Shown here in pieces: positions 17,895 through 26,180 of a DNA stretch of 64,000 nucleotides. Origin of the DNA: JACVRU01 sp040902725 (GTDB lineage Bacteria; Actinomycetota; Thermoleophilia; Gaiellales; Gaiellaceae); NCBI GenBank assembly GCA_040902725.1, contig JBBDWU010000019.1, positions 62,001 to 126,000 on the forward strand, given 5' to 3'. Position 1 is the first letter of the stretch; each line of letters starts with the position of its first letter. The position numbers were made by a program, and so were the translations under genes. The notes under the pieces are model-generated. The model did no database searches. It was not told where the DNA came from and worked only from the letters and a program-made list of their open reading frames with translations.

Positions 17895-18490
17895 GAGGCG
17901 ACGCCGCGGACGTCGTACGCGGGCGGCACGCCGCTCCTGATCCGCTCCTGGAGCCTGACGATTCCCTCGACGAGCATCTCCGGCCGCGGCGGGCAGCCGG
18001 GGACGTAGACGTCGACGGCGACGATCTTGTCCACACCCTGGAGGACGGCGTAGTTGTTGAACATCCCGGCCGAGCTCGCGCACGCGCCCATCGCGATCAC
18101 CCACTTGGGCTCCAGCATCTGGTCGTAGATCTGGCGGAGCGGCGCCGCCATCTTGTGGGAGACGCGGCCGGAGACGATCAGCAGGTCGGCCTGCCGGGGT
18201 GAGGATCGGAAGACTTCGGCGCCGAATCGGGCGATGTCGTACCGCGACGAGACGATCGACATCATCTCGATCGCGCAGCAGGCGAGGCCGAAGGTGTCCG
18301 GCCAGATCGAGTTCGCCTGCGCCCAGCGCACGGCCTTGTCGAGCGTCGTCAGCATCAGGCGCTGCTCGAGCTGGTCGGTGCCGACTTCCTGCTCGAAGAC
18401 GCCTGGGCCCTTCGTAGGCCACAGCAGCCGCTCGCTCTGGAGCCCGAAGTCGCGCAGCCTGGTCGGCTTCTTGCGACCCCTCACTGCCAC
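17891..18490 (-). CDS. nuoB: NADH-quinone oxidoreductase subunit B
   Basis: 199 residues; the N2 cluster ligands are in GLACCAIEMM (adjacent Cys pair), GACASSAGMF and VPGCPPRPE. An AGGAGG site lies 7 nt upstream of the GTG at 18490. The 124-bp spacer to nuoA, the longest in the operon, holds a strong hairpin. The N-terminal extension of about 40 residues before LTTLDKAVRWAQ is longer than in many homologues. Confidence 0.96.
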   Translation of the reverse strand: MAVRGRKKPTRLRDFGLQSERLLWPTKGPGVFEQEVGTDQLEQRLMLTTLDKAVRWAQANSIWPDTFGLACCAIEMMSIVSSRYDIARFGAEVFRSSPRQADLLIVSGRVSHKMAAPLRQIYDQMLEPKWVIAMGACASSAGMFNNYAVLQGVDKIVAVDVYVPGCPPRPEMLVEGIVRLQERIRSGVPPAYDVRGVAS

Positions 18491-18564
18491 CGCTCGACCT
18501 CCTCAGCCTCCGCGCCGACCTGCGCGGCGCGGAGGCCGAGGCGCACCTTGAAAGAAGGGGGCTC

Positions 18565-18589
18565 GTGGGGGAAACATGGTTTCCCCCAC
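18565..18589. other. Perfect hairpin in the nuoA-nuoB spacer
   Basis: GTGGGGGAAAC (18565-18575) and GTTTCCCCCAC (18579-18589) are perfect inverted repeats around a 3-nt loop. The stem can be extended past a 2-nt bulge with GCTC (18561-18564) and GAGC (18592-18595). It lies 75 nt before the nuoB start on the transcribed strand. It could be an attenuator, an RNA processing or stability element, or a repetitive extragenic element. No T-tract follows. Confidence 0.7.
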
Positions 18590-18614
18590 GGGAGCGAGCC
18601 GCAGGCGAGCGGCT

Positions 18615-18977
18615 TCACTGCCACTCCAGGGCCCCCTTGCGCCAGACGTAGACGTACGCGACGACGAGGATCCCGATGAAGAAGAGGAACTCGAAGAACG
18701 CGAACCACGCCAGGTCGCCGAGCACGGTCGCGAGCGGGTACAGGAACACGATCTCGATGTCGAAGACGATGAAGAGCATCGCCGTCAAGTAGAAGCTGAT
18801 CGTGAACTTGTGCTGCTTGGGCGGGCCGGTCGAGACGCCCGACTCGAACGGCAGCCCGCGCGTCGACGTCCGCCGCTTCGGGCGGGTCGCGAAGAGGAAC
18901 GAGAAGAGGATCATGGAGGCCGGGATCGCCAAGGCGAAGCTCCCGTAGATCAGGAAGGGCAGCCAGTTCTCGAGCAT
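18615..18977 (-). CDS. nuoA: NADH-quinone oxidoreductase subunit A
   Basis: 120 residues, three membrane helices. The LPFESGVSTG block and the acidic FIVFDIEIVFLYP helix are diagnostic. I chose the internal ATG at 18977, with GGAGG 10 nt upstream, over the longer frame to 19064. First gene of the nuo operon; the promoter should lie in the 184 bp before it, which also holds the divergent erpA upstream region. Confidence 0.95.
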   Translation of the reverse strand: MLENWLPFLIYGSFALAIPASMILFSFLFATRPKRRTSTRGLPFESGVSTGPPKQHKFTISFYLTAMLFIVFDIEIVFLYPLATVLGDLAWFAFFEFLFFIGILVVAYVYVWRKGALEWQ

Positions 18978-19161
18978 CCCGCGGCGGCCTCCTACCAGCG
19001 CGTACCGAGGCGGCAACTTAGCAGGTTCGAAACAGGCGCACGAGAGGAGGTGGATTCCGCTCAACCAAGCAGGTATCCGCTGTTACAAAGTCGTGCGGAT
19101 CGGGGCCTCACGGGAGGGGATGAAAAGACCTCCGACCGGCCCTGCTACGATCACTTCCGGC

Positions 19162-19572
19162 ATGGAGATCATCGAGCGCGAGGACACCCTGCTGACCCTC
19201 ACCGCCACGGCGGCGGCGAAGATCCGGCAGCTCATGGACGAGGAGCCCGACAGCGACGCTGCCGTCCTGCGCGTCGCCATCCAGGGCGGCGGCTGCTCCG
19301 GCTTCCAGTACGGCCTCGGCTTCGACAGCGGGTCGGCCGAGGGCGACCTCGAGTTCGACCAGCACGGCGTCCGCGTCGTCGTCGACCCGTTCAGCGCCCC
19401 GTACCTGCGCGGCGCGACGGTCGACTTCCTCAGCGGGCTCCAGGAGTCCGGGTTCAAGATCGAGAACCCGAACGCCACCGCGTCGTGCGGCTGCGGGCAT
19501 TCGTTCCAGGTCGAGGACGACCAGGCGGCCGCCGAAGGCGCGCACGCCTGCGGCTCCGGCTGCAGCCACTGA
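19162..19572 (+). CDS. erpA: HesB/IscA-family iron-sulfur cluster insertion protein
   Basis: 136 residues. The three conserved cysteines are present: GGGCSGFQYGLGFD, then SCGCGHSF. A-type carriers receive Fe-S clusters and hand them to apo-proteins, fitting a neighbour operon encoding many Fe-S subunits of complex I. The C-terminus has an extra acidic tail ending in HACGSGCSH, which adds two more Cys. No ribosome site precedes the ATG; a TACGAT lies 10 nt upstream, so a very short or absent leader is possible. Confidence 0.9.
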   Translation: MEIIEREDTLLTLTATAAAKIRQLMDEEPDSDAAVLRVAIQGGGCSGFQYGLGFDSGSAEGDLEFDQHGVRVVVDPFSAPYLRGATVDFLSGLQESGFKIENPNATASCGCGHSFQVEDDQAAAEGAHACGSGCSH

Positions 19573-19596
19573 GCAGCCTGCGCCTGTAACACAATC

Positions 19597-19629
19597 GTCA
19601 CACAGATGTGACACAATTGGGCGTACGAT
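19597..19629 (+). promoter_or_regulatory. Palindromic operator and -10 box of the RHH/MazF toxin-antitoxin module
   Basis: GTCACA-CAGA-TGTGAC (19597-19612) is a perfect inverted repeat flanked by two CACAATyG direct copies. TACGAT at 19624-19629 is a likely -10, 10 nt before the ATG at 19640. The palindrome covers the expected -35 region, as expected for autorepression by an RHH antitoxin. Confidence 0.6.
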
Positions 19630-19639
19630 GTCTCGGCCC

Positions 19640-19876
19640 ATGAGCGACACGCTCACCGTCCGGCTCGACGAAGCGGCGCGGCGCGCGCTGCGCCAGCTCA
19701 CGCGTGGAGGCCGTTCTCGCTCCGAGGTTGTTCGCGAAGCGCTCGTCGCCGCAGTGGAGGCCCGTGAACGGGAGGCCCTCCGGGAGGAGGTGAGGCGCGT
19801 CGCGGCCGATCCGCAGGATCGCGCCGAGGCGCGCGCGGTGCTGGAGTTCATGGAAGGTCTCGATGACGCGCGGTGA
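19640..19876 (+). CDS. Ribbon-helix-helix (CopG-like) antitoxin
   Basis: 78 residues beginning MSDTLTVRLDEAARRALRQL, a typical RHH N-terminal beta strand plus helix, followed by SRSEVVREALVAAVEARE and a charged C-terminal tail that would bind the toxin. An in-frame ATG at 19628 is possible but overlaps the likely -10 box, so ATG at 19640 is preferred. It overlaps the MazF-like toxin gene by 14 bp. Confidence 0.82.
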   Translation: MSDTLTVRLDEAARRALRQLTRGGRSRSEVVREALVAAVEAREREALREEVRRVAADPQDRAEARAVLEFMEGLDDAR

Positions 19877-20180
19877 GGTCGTCCGCCTCCCAGCGCCGCG
19901 GCGAGCCCGCGGCCACGAGCAGCGCGGGCGCCGGTATGGCGTGGTGGTACAGGCTGAGCAGCTCCTGGACCTCTCGACAGTCATCGTCGCCCCCACCTCG
20001 ACCTCCTCGATCGGCACGAGGTTTCGTCCGGAGATCGTCATTCGGGGGACGCCGACGCGCGTCTTGATCGAGCAGCTCCGCGCGGTCGCGCCGGAGTCGC
20101 TGGGCCAGACCGAGACCCTTGTGACGCACGATGAGCTACGCGCGATCGACCGCGCCCTCGCGCTCGTCCTCGGGCTCTAG
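19863..20180 (+). CDS. MazF/PemK-family toxin
   Basis: 105 residues. After a basic N-terminus, RRYGVVVQAEQLLDLSTVIVAPTSTS matches the RPVLVVQ...VIVVPLT core of MazF/PemK endoribonucleases; IGTRFRPEIV and TLVTHDELRAID fit the later strands. MazF toxins cut mRNA when the antitoxin is lost. The start lies inside the antitoxin gene, with GGAAGG upstream. fprA begins 3 nt after the stop. Confidence 0.82.
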   Translation: MTRGEVVRLPAPRRARGHEQRGRRYGVVVQAEQLLDLSTVIVAPTSTSSIGTRFRPEIVIRGTPTRVLIEQLRAVAPESLGQTETLVTHDELRAIDRALALVLGL

Positions 20181-20183
20181 CTG

Positions 20184-21536
20184 GTGCGCGTCGCGGTCGT
20201 CGGCTCGGGCCCGGCGGGCTTCTACGCGGCCGGCGCGCTGCTCGCGGCCGATCCGCCGGCCGAGGTGGACATGCTCGAGCGGCTGCCGACGCCCTGGGGG
20301 CTCGTCCGGCTCGGCGTCGCGCCCGACCACCCGAAGCTGAAGGAGGTCTCGCGCGCGTTCGAGCGGATCGCGCTGCAGCCGGGGTTCCGCTTCTTCGGCA
20401 ACGTCGAGCTCGGCCGCGACCTGCGCCACGACGATCTCGTGCGCCTCTACGACGCCGTGGTCTACGCCGTGGGCGCGCAGACCGACCGGCGCCTCGGGAT
20501 CCAGGGCGAGGACCTGCCCGGCTCCTGGTCGGCCACCGAGCTCGTCGCCTGGTACAACGGCCACCCCGACTTCCAGGGCCTGGAGTTCAACCTGGCGGCC
20601 GAGCGGGTGGTGGTCGTGGGCGCGGGCAACGTCGCCCTCGACGTCCTCCGCATGCTCGCGCTGACGCGCGAGGAGCTCGCCCCGACCGACGCGACCGACG
20701 CCTCGATCGAGGCGATCGCCGGCTCCGGCATCCGCGAGCTCGTCATGCTGGCGCGCCGCGGCCCAGCGCAGGCGGCGTTCACCACGCCCGAGCTGAAGGA
20801 GATGGGCGAGCTCGCGGGCGCCGACATCGTCGTCGATCCAGCCGAGCTCGAGCTCGACCCGGCCAGCGAGGCGTGGCTCGAGACGAACACGAACGCGCGC
20901 CGCAACCTCGAGGTGCTGCGCGAGTTCGCCGCGCGCGAGCCGGAGGGCAAGCCGAAGACGGTCCGCCTGCGCTTCCTCGTCTCGCCGGCGGCGATCCTTG
21001 GCGAGGACCGCGTGGAGGCCGTCGAGGTCGTCCGCAACGAGCTCGTGGATCAGCGCGCCGTCCCCACGGAGGAGCGCGAGACGATCCCCTGCGGGCTCGT
21101 CTTCCGCAGTGTCGGCTACCACGGCGTGCCGCTGCCCGACGTGCCGTTCGACGAGGACCGGGGCACGCTGCCGAACGACGGGGGGCGCGTCCTCGACGCG
21201 TCCGGGCAGCCGCTGCCCGGCGTCTACTGCGCCGGCTGGATCAAGCGCGGTCCGACCGGCGTGATCGGCACGAATAAGAAGGACGCCAACGAGACCGTCG
21301 AGCTGCTGCTCGAAGACGCCCGCGAAGGGCGCTTGCCGGGGAGCGACGCTCCGGCCGACGCGATCGTCGGGCTGCTCCAGGAGCGGGGCGCCGAGCCGGT
21401 CGTCTACGCGGGCTGGGAGGCGATCGACGAGCTCGAGCGCTCCCAGGGGACGCCCCTCGGCCGCCCGCGCGTGAAGCTCTCCACCTGGGACGACCTCCTG
21501 GGGGCCGCACGCGGACCTAAACCCGCCGCCCGCTGA
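20184..21536 (+). CDS. fprA: Ferredoxin-NADP+ reductase, adrenodoxin-reductase type
   Basis: 450 residues. GSGPAGFYAAGALL binds FAD; the VVVGAGNVALDVLRML motif binds NADP(H); the C-terminal GWIKRGPTGVIGTNKKDANETV block is diagnostic of FprA/adrenodoxin-reductase-type enzymes, common in mycobacteria and relatives. It moves electrons between NADPH and ferredoxin in the cytosol. The GTG start lies 3 nt after the toxin stop and has no ribosome site of its own, so it is probably read through from the toxin-antitoxin promoter. A 66-residue zinc ribbon follows. Confidence 0.93.
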   Translation: MRVAVVGSGPAGFYAAGALLAADPPAEVDMLERLPTPWGLVRLGVAPDHPKLKEVSRAFERIALQPGFRFFGNVELGRDLRHDDLVRLYDAVVYAVGAQTDRRLGIQGEDLPGSWSATELVAWYNGHPDFQGLEFNLAAERVVVVGAGNVALDVLRMLALTREELAPTDATDASIEAIAGSGIRELVMLARRGPAQAAFTTPELKEMGELAGADIVVDPAELELDPASEAWLETNTNARRNLEVLREFAAREPEGKPKTVRLRFLVSPAAILGEDRVEAVEVVRNELVDQRAVPTEERETIPCGLVFRSVGYHGVPLPDVPFDEDRGTLPNDGGRVLDASGQPLPGVYCAGWIKRGPTGVIGTNKKDANETVELLLEDAREGRLPGSDAPADAIVGLLQERGAEPVVYAGWEAIDELERSQGTPLGRPRVKLSTWDDLLGAARGPKPAAR

Positions 21537-21552
21537 TGCCGAAATACGGGAC

Positions 21553-21753
21553 GTGGGCCGTTTCGACGTCGAGTGCCTCCGCTGTGGCGACCGCCACGCG
21601 CTCGAGCGCGCTTCGCGCACCTACGTTCAGGACAGCGAGTGCCCGCGCTGCGGCTACCTGGGCTGGGCGTCGGTACTGGAGCTCGACGAGGCCCTCCGCC
21701 GGCTGATCCGCACGCGGCCGCCGGAGGCCCGCCGGCTTCGCCTAGCCGGCTGA
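21553..21753 (+). CDS. Small zinc-ribbon protein
   Basis: 66 residues with CLRCG and CPRCGYLGW, a four-Cys zinc ribbon, then a short basic tail. GTG at 21553 lies 16 nt after fprA. Similar small ribbons accompany metabolic genes in actinobacteria; no specific role is evident. The fumC -10 box starts 2 nt after its stop. Confidence 0.6.
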   Translation: MGRFDVECLRCGDRHALERASRTYVQDSECPRCGYLGWASVLELDEALRRLIRTRPPEARRLRLAG

Positions 21754-21754
21754 C

Positions 21755-21760
21755 TAGACT
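21755..21760 (+). promoter_or_regulatory. -10 box of leaderless fumC
   Basis: TAGACT ends 7 nt before the GTG of fumC (21768), placing the likely transcription start at or next to the start codon. No Shine-Dalgarno is present. Confidence 0.6.
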
Positions 21761-21767
21761 CGCTCGC

Positions 21768-23075
21768 GTGAGCGAGCTGTGGGGAGACGAGACGCGGAAG
21801 GCGATCGAGAACTTCCCGGTCTCGGGCGAACCGATCCCCGTTCCCGTCGCGCGCTGGCTCGGCCGCATCAAGGCCGCCGCCGCCCGCGTCAACGCCGAGC
21901 TCGGGCTGCTTGACGCCGACAAGGCCGAGCGGATCGCGGCCGCGGGCGACCGCGTCGCCGCGGGCGAGCTCGACGACCAGTTTCCGATCGACGTCTTCCA
22001 GACCGGCTCGGGCACCTCCTCGAACATGAACGCCAACGAGGTGATCGCCGCGCTCGCCGGCGAGGACGTCCACCCAAACGACGACGTCAACCTGGGCCAG
22101 TCCTCGAACGACGTCTTCCCTTCAGCCGTGCACCTCGCCGCTCTGGGCGAGATCACGGCCGACCTGCTGCCCGCACTCGACGGTCTCGCCGCCTCGCTCG
22201 AGGCGAAGGCGTCGGAGTTCGACGACGTCGTCAAGGCGGGACGCACGCACCTGATGGACGCGGTGCCCGTGACCCTCGGCCAGGAGTTCGGCGGCTACGC
22301 GGCTCAGGTGCGGCAGGGGATCGCCCGAGTCGAAGGCACGCTCGAGCGGCTCGGCCAGATCCCGCTCGGCGGGACGGCTGTCGGCACCGGGCTGAACGGC
22401 CATCCCGAGTTCGGCGAGCGGGTCCGCGCCCGCCTCGTCGAGGAGACGGGCCTCACGATCCTGCCCCCCGCCGACCCCTTCGAGGCGCAGGCGGCGCGCG
22501 ACGCGATCGTGGAGGCCTCCGGCGCCCTGAAGACCGTCGCCGTCTCGCTGACGAAGATCGCCAACGACCTCCGCTGGCTCGGCTCGGGCCCGCGGGCGGG
22601 GCTCGCCGAGATCCTCATCCCGGAGCTCCAGAAGGGCAGCTCGATCATGCCGGGAAAGGTCAATCCGGTCCTCCCGGAGGTCGTGACCCAGGTCGCCGCG
22701 CAGGTGATCGGCAACGACCAGGCGATCACGGTTGGCGGCCTGCAGGGCCACTTCGAGCTGAACGTCTTCGTGCCGCTGCTCGCGCGCAACATCCTCGACT
22801 CGATCAAGCTGCTCGCGGCGGCGTCGCGCCTGTTCGCGGAGAGGTGCGTCGACGGCATCGAGGCCAACCGCGAGCAATGCGAGCGCTACGCCGAGCTGAC
22901 GCTGTCAGCCGCGACGGCGCTCAACCCGCACATCGGCTACGACCGCGCGACCGAGATCGTCAAGGAGGCCGCCGCGAGCGGCCGGTCGCTGCGGGACGTG
23001 GCCCGCGAGGCGGGCGTCGACGAGGCGATCCTCGACCAGGCGCTCGACTACCGCGCGATGGCGAAGCCTCACTGA
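21768..23075 (+). CDS. fumC: Fumarate hydratase, class II
   Basis: 435 residues; converts fumarate and malate in the TCA cycle. QTGSGTSSNMNANEV, DDVNLGQSSNDVFPSA, KAGRTHLMDAVPVTLGQEF and the fumarase/aspartase signature GSSIMPGKVNP are intact, with no Fe-S cluster needed. GTG at 21768 fits the family N-terminus (ELWGDETRKAIENF). An upstream extension of the frame is shadow sequence. Confidence 0.96.
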   Translation: MSELWGDETRKAIENFPVSGEPIPVPVARWLGRIKAAAARVNAELGLLDADKAERIAAAGDRVAAGELDDQFPIDVFQTGSGTSSNMNANEVIAALAGEDVHPNDDVNLGQSSNDVFPSAVHLAALGEITADLLPALDGLAASLEAKASEFDDVVKAGRTHLMDAVPVTLGQEFGGYAAQVRQGIARVEGTLERLGQIPLGGTAVGTGLNGHPEFGERVRARLVEETGLTILPPADPFEAQAARDAIVEASGALKTVAVSLTKIANDLRWLGSGPRAGLAEILIPELQKGSSIMPGKVNPVLPEVVTQVAAQVIGNDQAITVGGLQGHFELNVFVPLLARNILDSIKLLAAASRLFAERCVDGIEANREQCERYAELTLSAATALNPHIGYDRATEIVKEAAASGRSLRDVAREAGVDEAILDQALDYRAMAKPH

Positions 23076-23224
23076 GCGGCCTTTCCGGTCCGAGACCTAG
23101 AAAGTAGCGGCCTCGCCGCCGGGACGCGGTACCTCGGCGAGGTGCGGTACAGCGACGGCTCGACGACCATCGGTCGGACGATCCTGAGCGTGCGCACCCC
23201 GTAGGTCCAGCTTCACCGAACCAC

Positions 23225-23260
23225 AGGAGGGGCCGGCAACGCGCCGGCCCCTCCTTTATT
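23225..23260 (+). terminator. Rho-independent terminator after fumC
   Basis: AGGAGGGGCCGGC (23225-23237) and GCCGGCCCCTCCT (23243-23255) form a perfect 13-bp stem with a 5-nt loop, followed by TTATT. Because AGGAGG also resembles a ribosome site, note that no start codon follows at a suitable distance. Confidence 0.85.
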
Positions 23261-23361
23261 CCTCGCGAGGTAGAAAATCTCGGAGACTTCATCTACAGTG
23301 CGCGGGCGGCCGGAAGTGGGTGGGCCGTCACTTTCGAAACGAGGGACTGGGAGGAGAGGGA

Positions 23362-26121
23362 ATGTCTGAACGCTTCCGCGTCCGGCGGTCACGCCGGGCG
23401 CTCACCGGCTTCGCGACGGTTGTCGCGCTCGCCGGTCTCACACTTGCGGCCGCGGGGTCGGCCATGACGACCCCGGAGGCAATCGAGCCGCTCTCGGCGG
23501 CTCCGAGCGCCGATACGAACGAGCCGCGCGCAGAGACGCTCGACGCGTGGTTCGTCGAGCTGAAGAGCCCGCCGGCCGTCAAGGGCACGAGCGAGGCCAA
23601 GCTGAACGCGGAGAAGCAGGCGTTCCGCAAGGCCGCGGCCGAGAAGGGAATCGCCTACACCGAGCGCTTTGCGTTCGACAAGCTCTGGAACGGGCTCTCC
23701 GTCAACGCGAGCGCGCAGCAGATCTCGCGCCTCTCGCGCCTCGAGGGAGTCCAGGCGGTCTATCCGGTTCTGACCGCGTCCATTCCTCCGACCGAGGGCG
23801 GGATCAGTCCCGAGCTCGCGACTGCGATCACGATGACCGGTGCTGACATCGCCCAGGGGAACGGTTATACGGGCGCGGGCATCAAGGTCGCGATCATGGA
23901 CACGGGCGTGGACTACGACCACGCGGATCTCGGGGGGGACGGCGTTACGCGCACCAACAGCAGCGCCTTCCCGACCTCGCGCGTCGTCGCGGGCTACGAC
24001 CTTGTCGGCGACGACTTCCGCGCCGACTCGAGCTCGCCGCTCTACAGCCCGAAGCCGCATCCGGACAACTATCCGGACGACTGCAACGGGCACGGCACGC
24101 ACGTCGCCGGCATCGTCGGCGCCGATGCGGCCGCAGAGGGCGGCGCAACCGGTGTCGCCCCGGGCGTCACGTTCGGCGCCTACCGGGTCTTCGGCTGTCA
24201 GGGCTCTACGACGGCGGACATCATGGTCGCCGCCATGGAGCGCGCCCTGGCCGACGGCATGGACATCCTGAACATGAGCATCGGCTCGGCGTTCGCCAAC
24301 TGGGACCAGTACCCGACCGCGGCGGCGAGCAACAACCTCGTCGACGAGGGCGTGGTCGTCGTCGCGTCGATCGGCAACAGCGGCGCGAACGGCGTCTGGT
24401 CGGCCGGCGCTCCCGGCGTCGGCAGCAAGGTCATCGGCGTGGCGTCGTTCGACAACAGCCATACCGAGCTGACCACGTTCACGGTCACGCCCGCGGGACT
24501 GACGGTGGGCTATGGGAACGCCGCGGCGGCACCGCCTGCCCCGACTTCGGGCAGCCTGCCGCTGGCGAAGACCGGAACGCCGGCCTCGGCAGCGGACGGC
24601 TGTGCCGCCGCCGACTTCGCGGGCATTCCCGCCGGCAGCGCAGTGCTGATCCGGCGCGGGACGTGCACGTTCCACGCGAAGTCGCTCAACGCCCAGAACG
24701 CGGGCGCGGCGGCGGTCGTTCTCTACAACAACGTCGCCGGCCGGTTCAGCCCGACCGTCGCCGGCACCCCGGCGATCACCATCCCGGTCGTGGCGGTGTC
24801 GGACGCCGATGGCGTGGCGATCAACAACGCGATCGCCTCTGAGCCTCAGACGCTCAACTGGACCGACGAGACCGGCGTCTTCGCCAACCCGACCGGCGGG
24901 CTGATCTCCAGCTTCAGCTCGTACGGCCTGGGGGCCGAGCTCGACCTCAAGCCGGACATCGGCGCGCCGGGCGGGCTGATCCGCTCGACCTGGCCGCTTG
25001 AGGGCGGCGCCTACGCCACGATCAGCGGAACGTCGATGTCCTCGCCGCACACGGCGGGCACGGCAGCGCTGCTGCTCGAGGCGAAGCCGGGTCTCAGCCC
25101 GGCCGAGGTCAGGAACCGGCTGCAGAACACGGCCGATCCCAAGCCGTGGCAGGGGAACCCGGGTCTCGGCTTCCTCGACCAGGTTCACCGCCAGGGTGCC
25201 GGCATGGTGCGGATCGACCGCGCCATCGACGCCCCCACGCACATCACTCCGGGCAAGCTGCTCCAGGGTGAGGCGGGATCTGCCGCGACCCACACGCTGA
25301 CGCTTACGAACAGCAGCGGGTCGGACGTCACCTACGACCTGTCGCATCAGGCCGCCCTGTCGACGTTCGGGAGCACGTTCGCGCCTTCCGCGACGACGAG
25401 CGGGGCGAGCGCCGGCGGTCCGATCACGTTCAGTTCGGCGAGCGTGCTCGTTCCGGCGGGCGGCACGGCGAGCGTGGACGTCACGATCCCGCGGCCCAAC
25501 TTCGGCTCGGCGAACAAGCTCGTCTACGGCGGGTACATTCGCTTCGTGCCGCAGGGCGGCGGAATCACCCTTCGGGTGCCCTACGCCGGCTTCGGCGGGG
25601 ACTACCAGGGCTTCGGCGTCATGACCAGCGGTGGGGCGACCCCGCCGTTCCCGAAGCTCGCGAAGCGGTCTGGGTTCGTCTCGGGCGGCGACTTCACGCC
25701 GGCGTACACGTTCCCGACCGGAACTCCTGTGTACGACATGCAGGGGTACAACGCGTTCGGGCGTTCGTACCGCGACTTCCCGACGGTTGCAGTGCATCTC
25801 GACCACCAGGCACGGTGGCTCAAGATGACGGTGCTCAACGCCGACGGGAGCGCGCTCGTGCTCGACGGCTCCAAGCCGGTCGACGCGACGGCCCTCTTCG
25901 AGGAGTTCCTGCCGAGGAACAGCACCGCGGGCGGGTTCTTCGCGTTCGAGTGGGACGGCACGGTGTCGGCCCTGACCAAGCAGGGGAAGGCCACGAGCAA
26001 GAACGTCCCCGATGGCGACTACAAGCTGATGGTCGAGGTTCTGAAGGCTGGCGGCGATCCGACGATCGCCGGCCACAAGGAGACGTACACGTCTCCGGTC
26101 TTCACGATCGACCGGCCGTAG
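23362..26121 (+). CDS. Secreted subtilisin-like serine protease (S8) with PA insert
   Basis: 919 residues from the ATG at 23362, which has a GGAGGAGAGG site. A signal peptide (about 1-36) is followed by an I9-type propeptide (about 60-140), then the S8 catalytic domain with Asp180 (IMDTGVDYDH), His244 (GHGTHVAG) and Ser558 (GTSMSSPH). A protease-associated insert lies at about 400-490 (RRGTCTFHAKSLNAQNAG). Residues after 640 are Fn3-like. It is exported, probably cleaved to the active enzyme outside the cell. TACAGT at 23294-23299 may be the -10. It is a distant paralogue of the protease at 37251. Confidence 0.93.
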   Translation: MSERFRVRRSRRALTGFATVVALAGLTLAAAGSAMTTPEAIEPLSAAPSADTNEPRAETLDAWFVELKSPPAVKGTSEAKLNAEKQAFRKAAAEKGIAYTERFAFDKLWNGLSVNASAQQISRLSRLEGVQAVYPVLTASIPPTEGGISPELATAITMTGADIAQGNGYTGAGIKVAIMDTGVDYDHADLGGDGVTRTNSSAFPTSRVVAGYDLVGDDFRADSSSPLYSPKPHPDNYPDDCNGHGTHVAGIVGADAAAEGGATGVAPGVTFGAYRVFGCQGSTTADIMVAAMERALADGMDILNMSIGSAFANWDQYPTAAASNNLVDEGVVVVASIGNSGANGVWSAGAPGVGSKVIGVASFDNSHTELTTFTVTPAGLTVGYGNAAAAPPAPTSGSLPLAKTGTPASAADGCAAADFAGIPAGSAVLIRRGTCTFHAKSLNAQNAGAAAVVLYNNVAGRFSPTVAGTPAITIPVVAVSDADGVAINNAIASEPQTLNWTDETGVFANPTGGLISSFSSYGLGAELDLKPDIGAPGGLIRSTWPLEGGAYATISGTSMSSPHTAGTAALLLEAKPGLSPAEVRNRLQNTADPKPWQGNPGLGFLDQVHRQGAGMVRIDRAIDAPTHITPGKLLQGEAGSAATHTLTLTNSSGSDVTYDLSHQAALSTFGSTFAPSATTSGASAGGPITFSSASVLVPAGGTASVDVTIPRPNFGSANKLVYGGYIRFVPQGGGITLRVPYAGFGGDYQGFGVMTSGGATPPFPKLAKRSGFVSGGDFTPAYTFPTGTPVYDMQGYNAFGRSYRDFPTVAVHLDHQARWLKMTVLNADGSALVLDGSKPVDATALFEEFLPRNSTAGGFFAFEWDGTVSALTKQGKATSKNVPDGDYKLMVEVLKAGGDPTIAGHKETYTSPVFTIDRP

Positions 26122-26146
26122 CGCCAGTCGAAGCAGAGCAAGCGCG

Positions 26147-26170
26147 AAGGGCCGCCTCCGGGCGGCCCTT
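26147..26170. terminator. Terminator hairpin between protease and lipA
   Basis: AAGGGCCGCC (26147-26156), loop TCCG, GGCGGCCCTT (26161-26170); the stem extends imperfectly with AAGCG on the left and CGCTT on the right. TCCG is a UNCG-class tetraloop. It lies between convergent stops (26121 and 26181) and may serve both strands. Confidence 0.75.
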
Positions 26171-26180
26171 CCGCTTCTCC

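Noticed and set aside
23076..23204. In-frame extension of fumC after its TGA, 42 codons to TAG, suggesting readthrough or a selenocysteine-like event
   Set aside because: The sequence is GC-rich so a frame open for 42 codons is common; there is no hairpin at the TGA, and the fumC C-terminus is already complete.
23225..23237. AGGAGG read as a ribosome site for a downstream gene
   Set aside because: It forms the left arm of a perfect terminator stem, and the nearest start is over 100 nt away.
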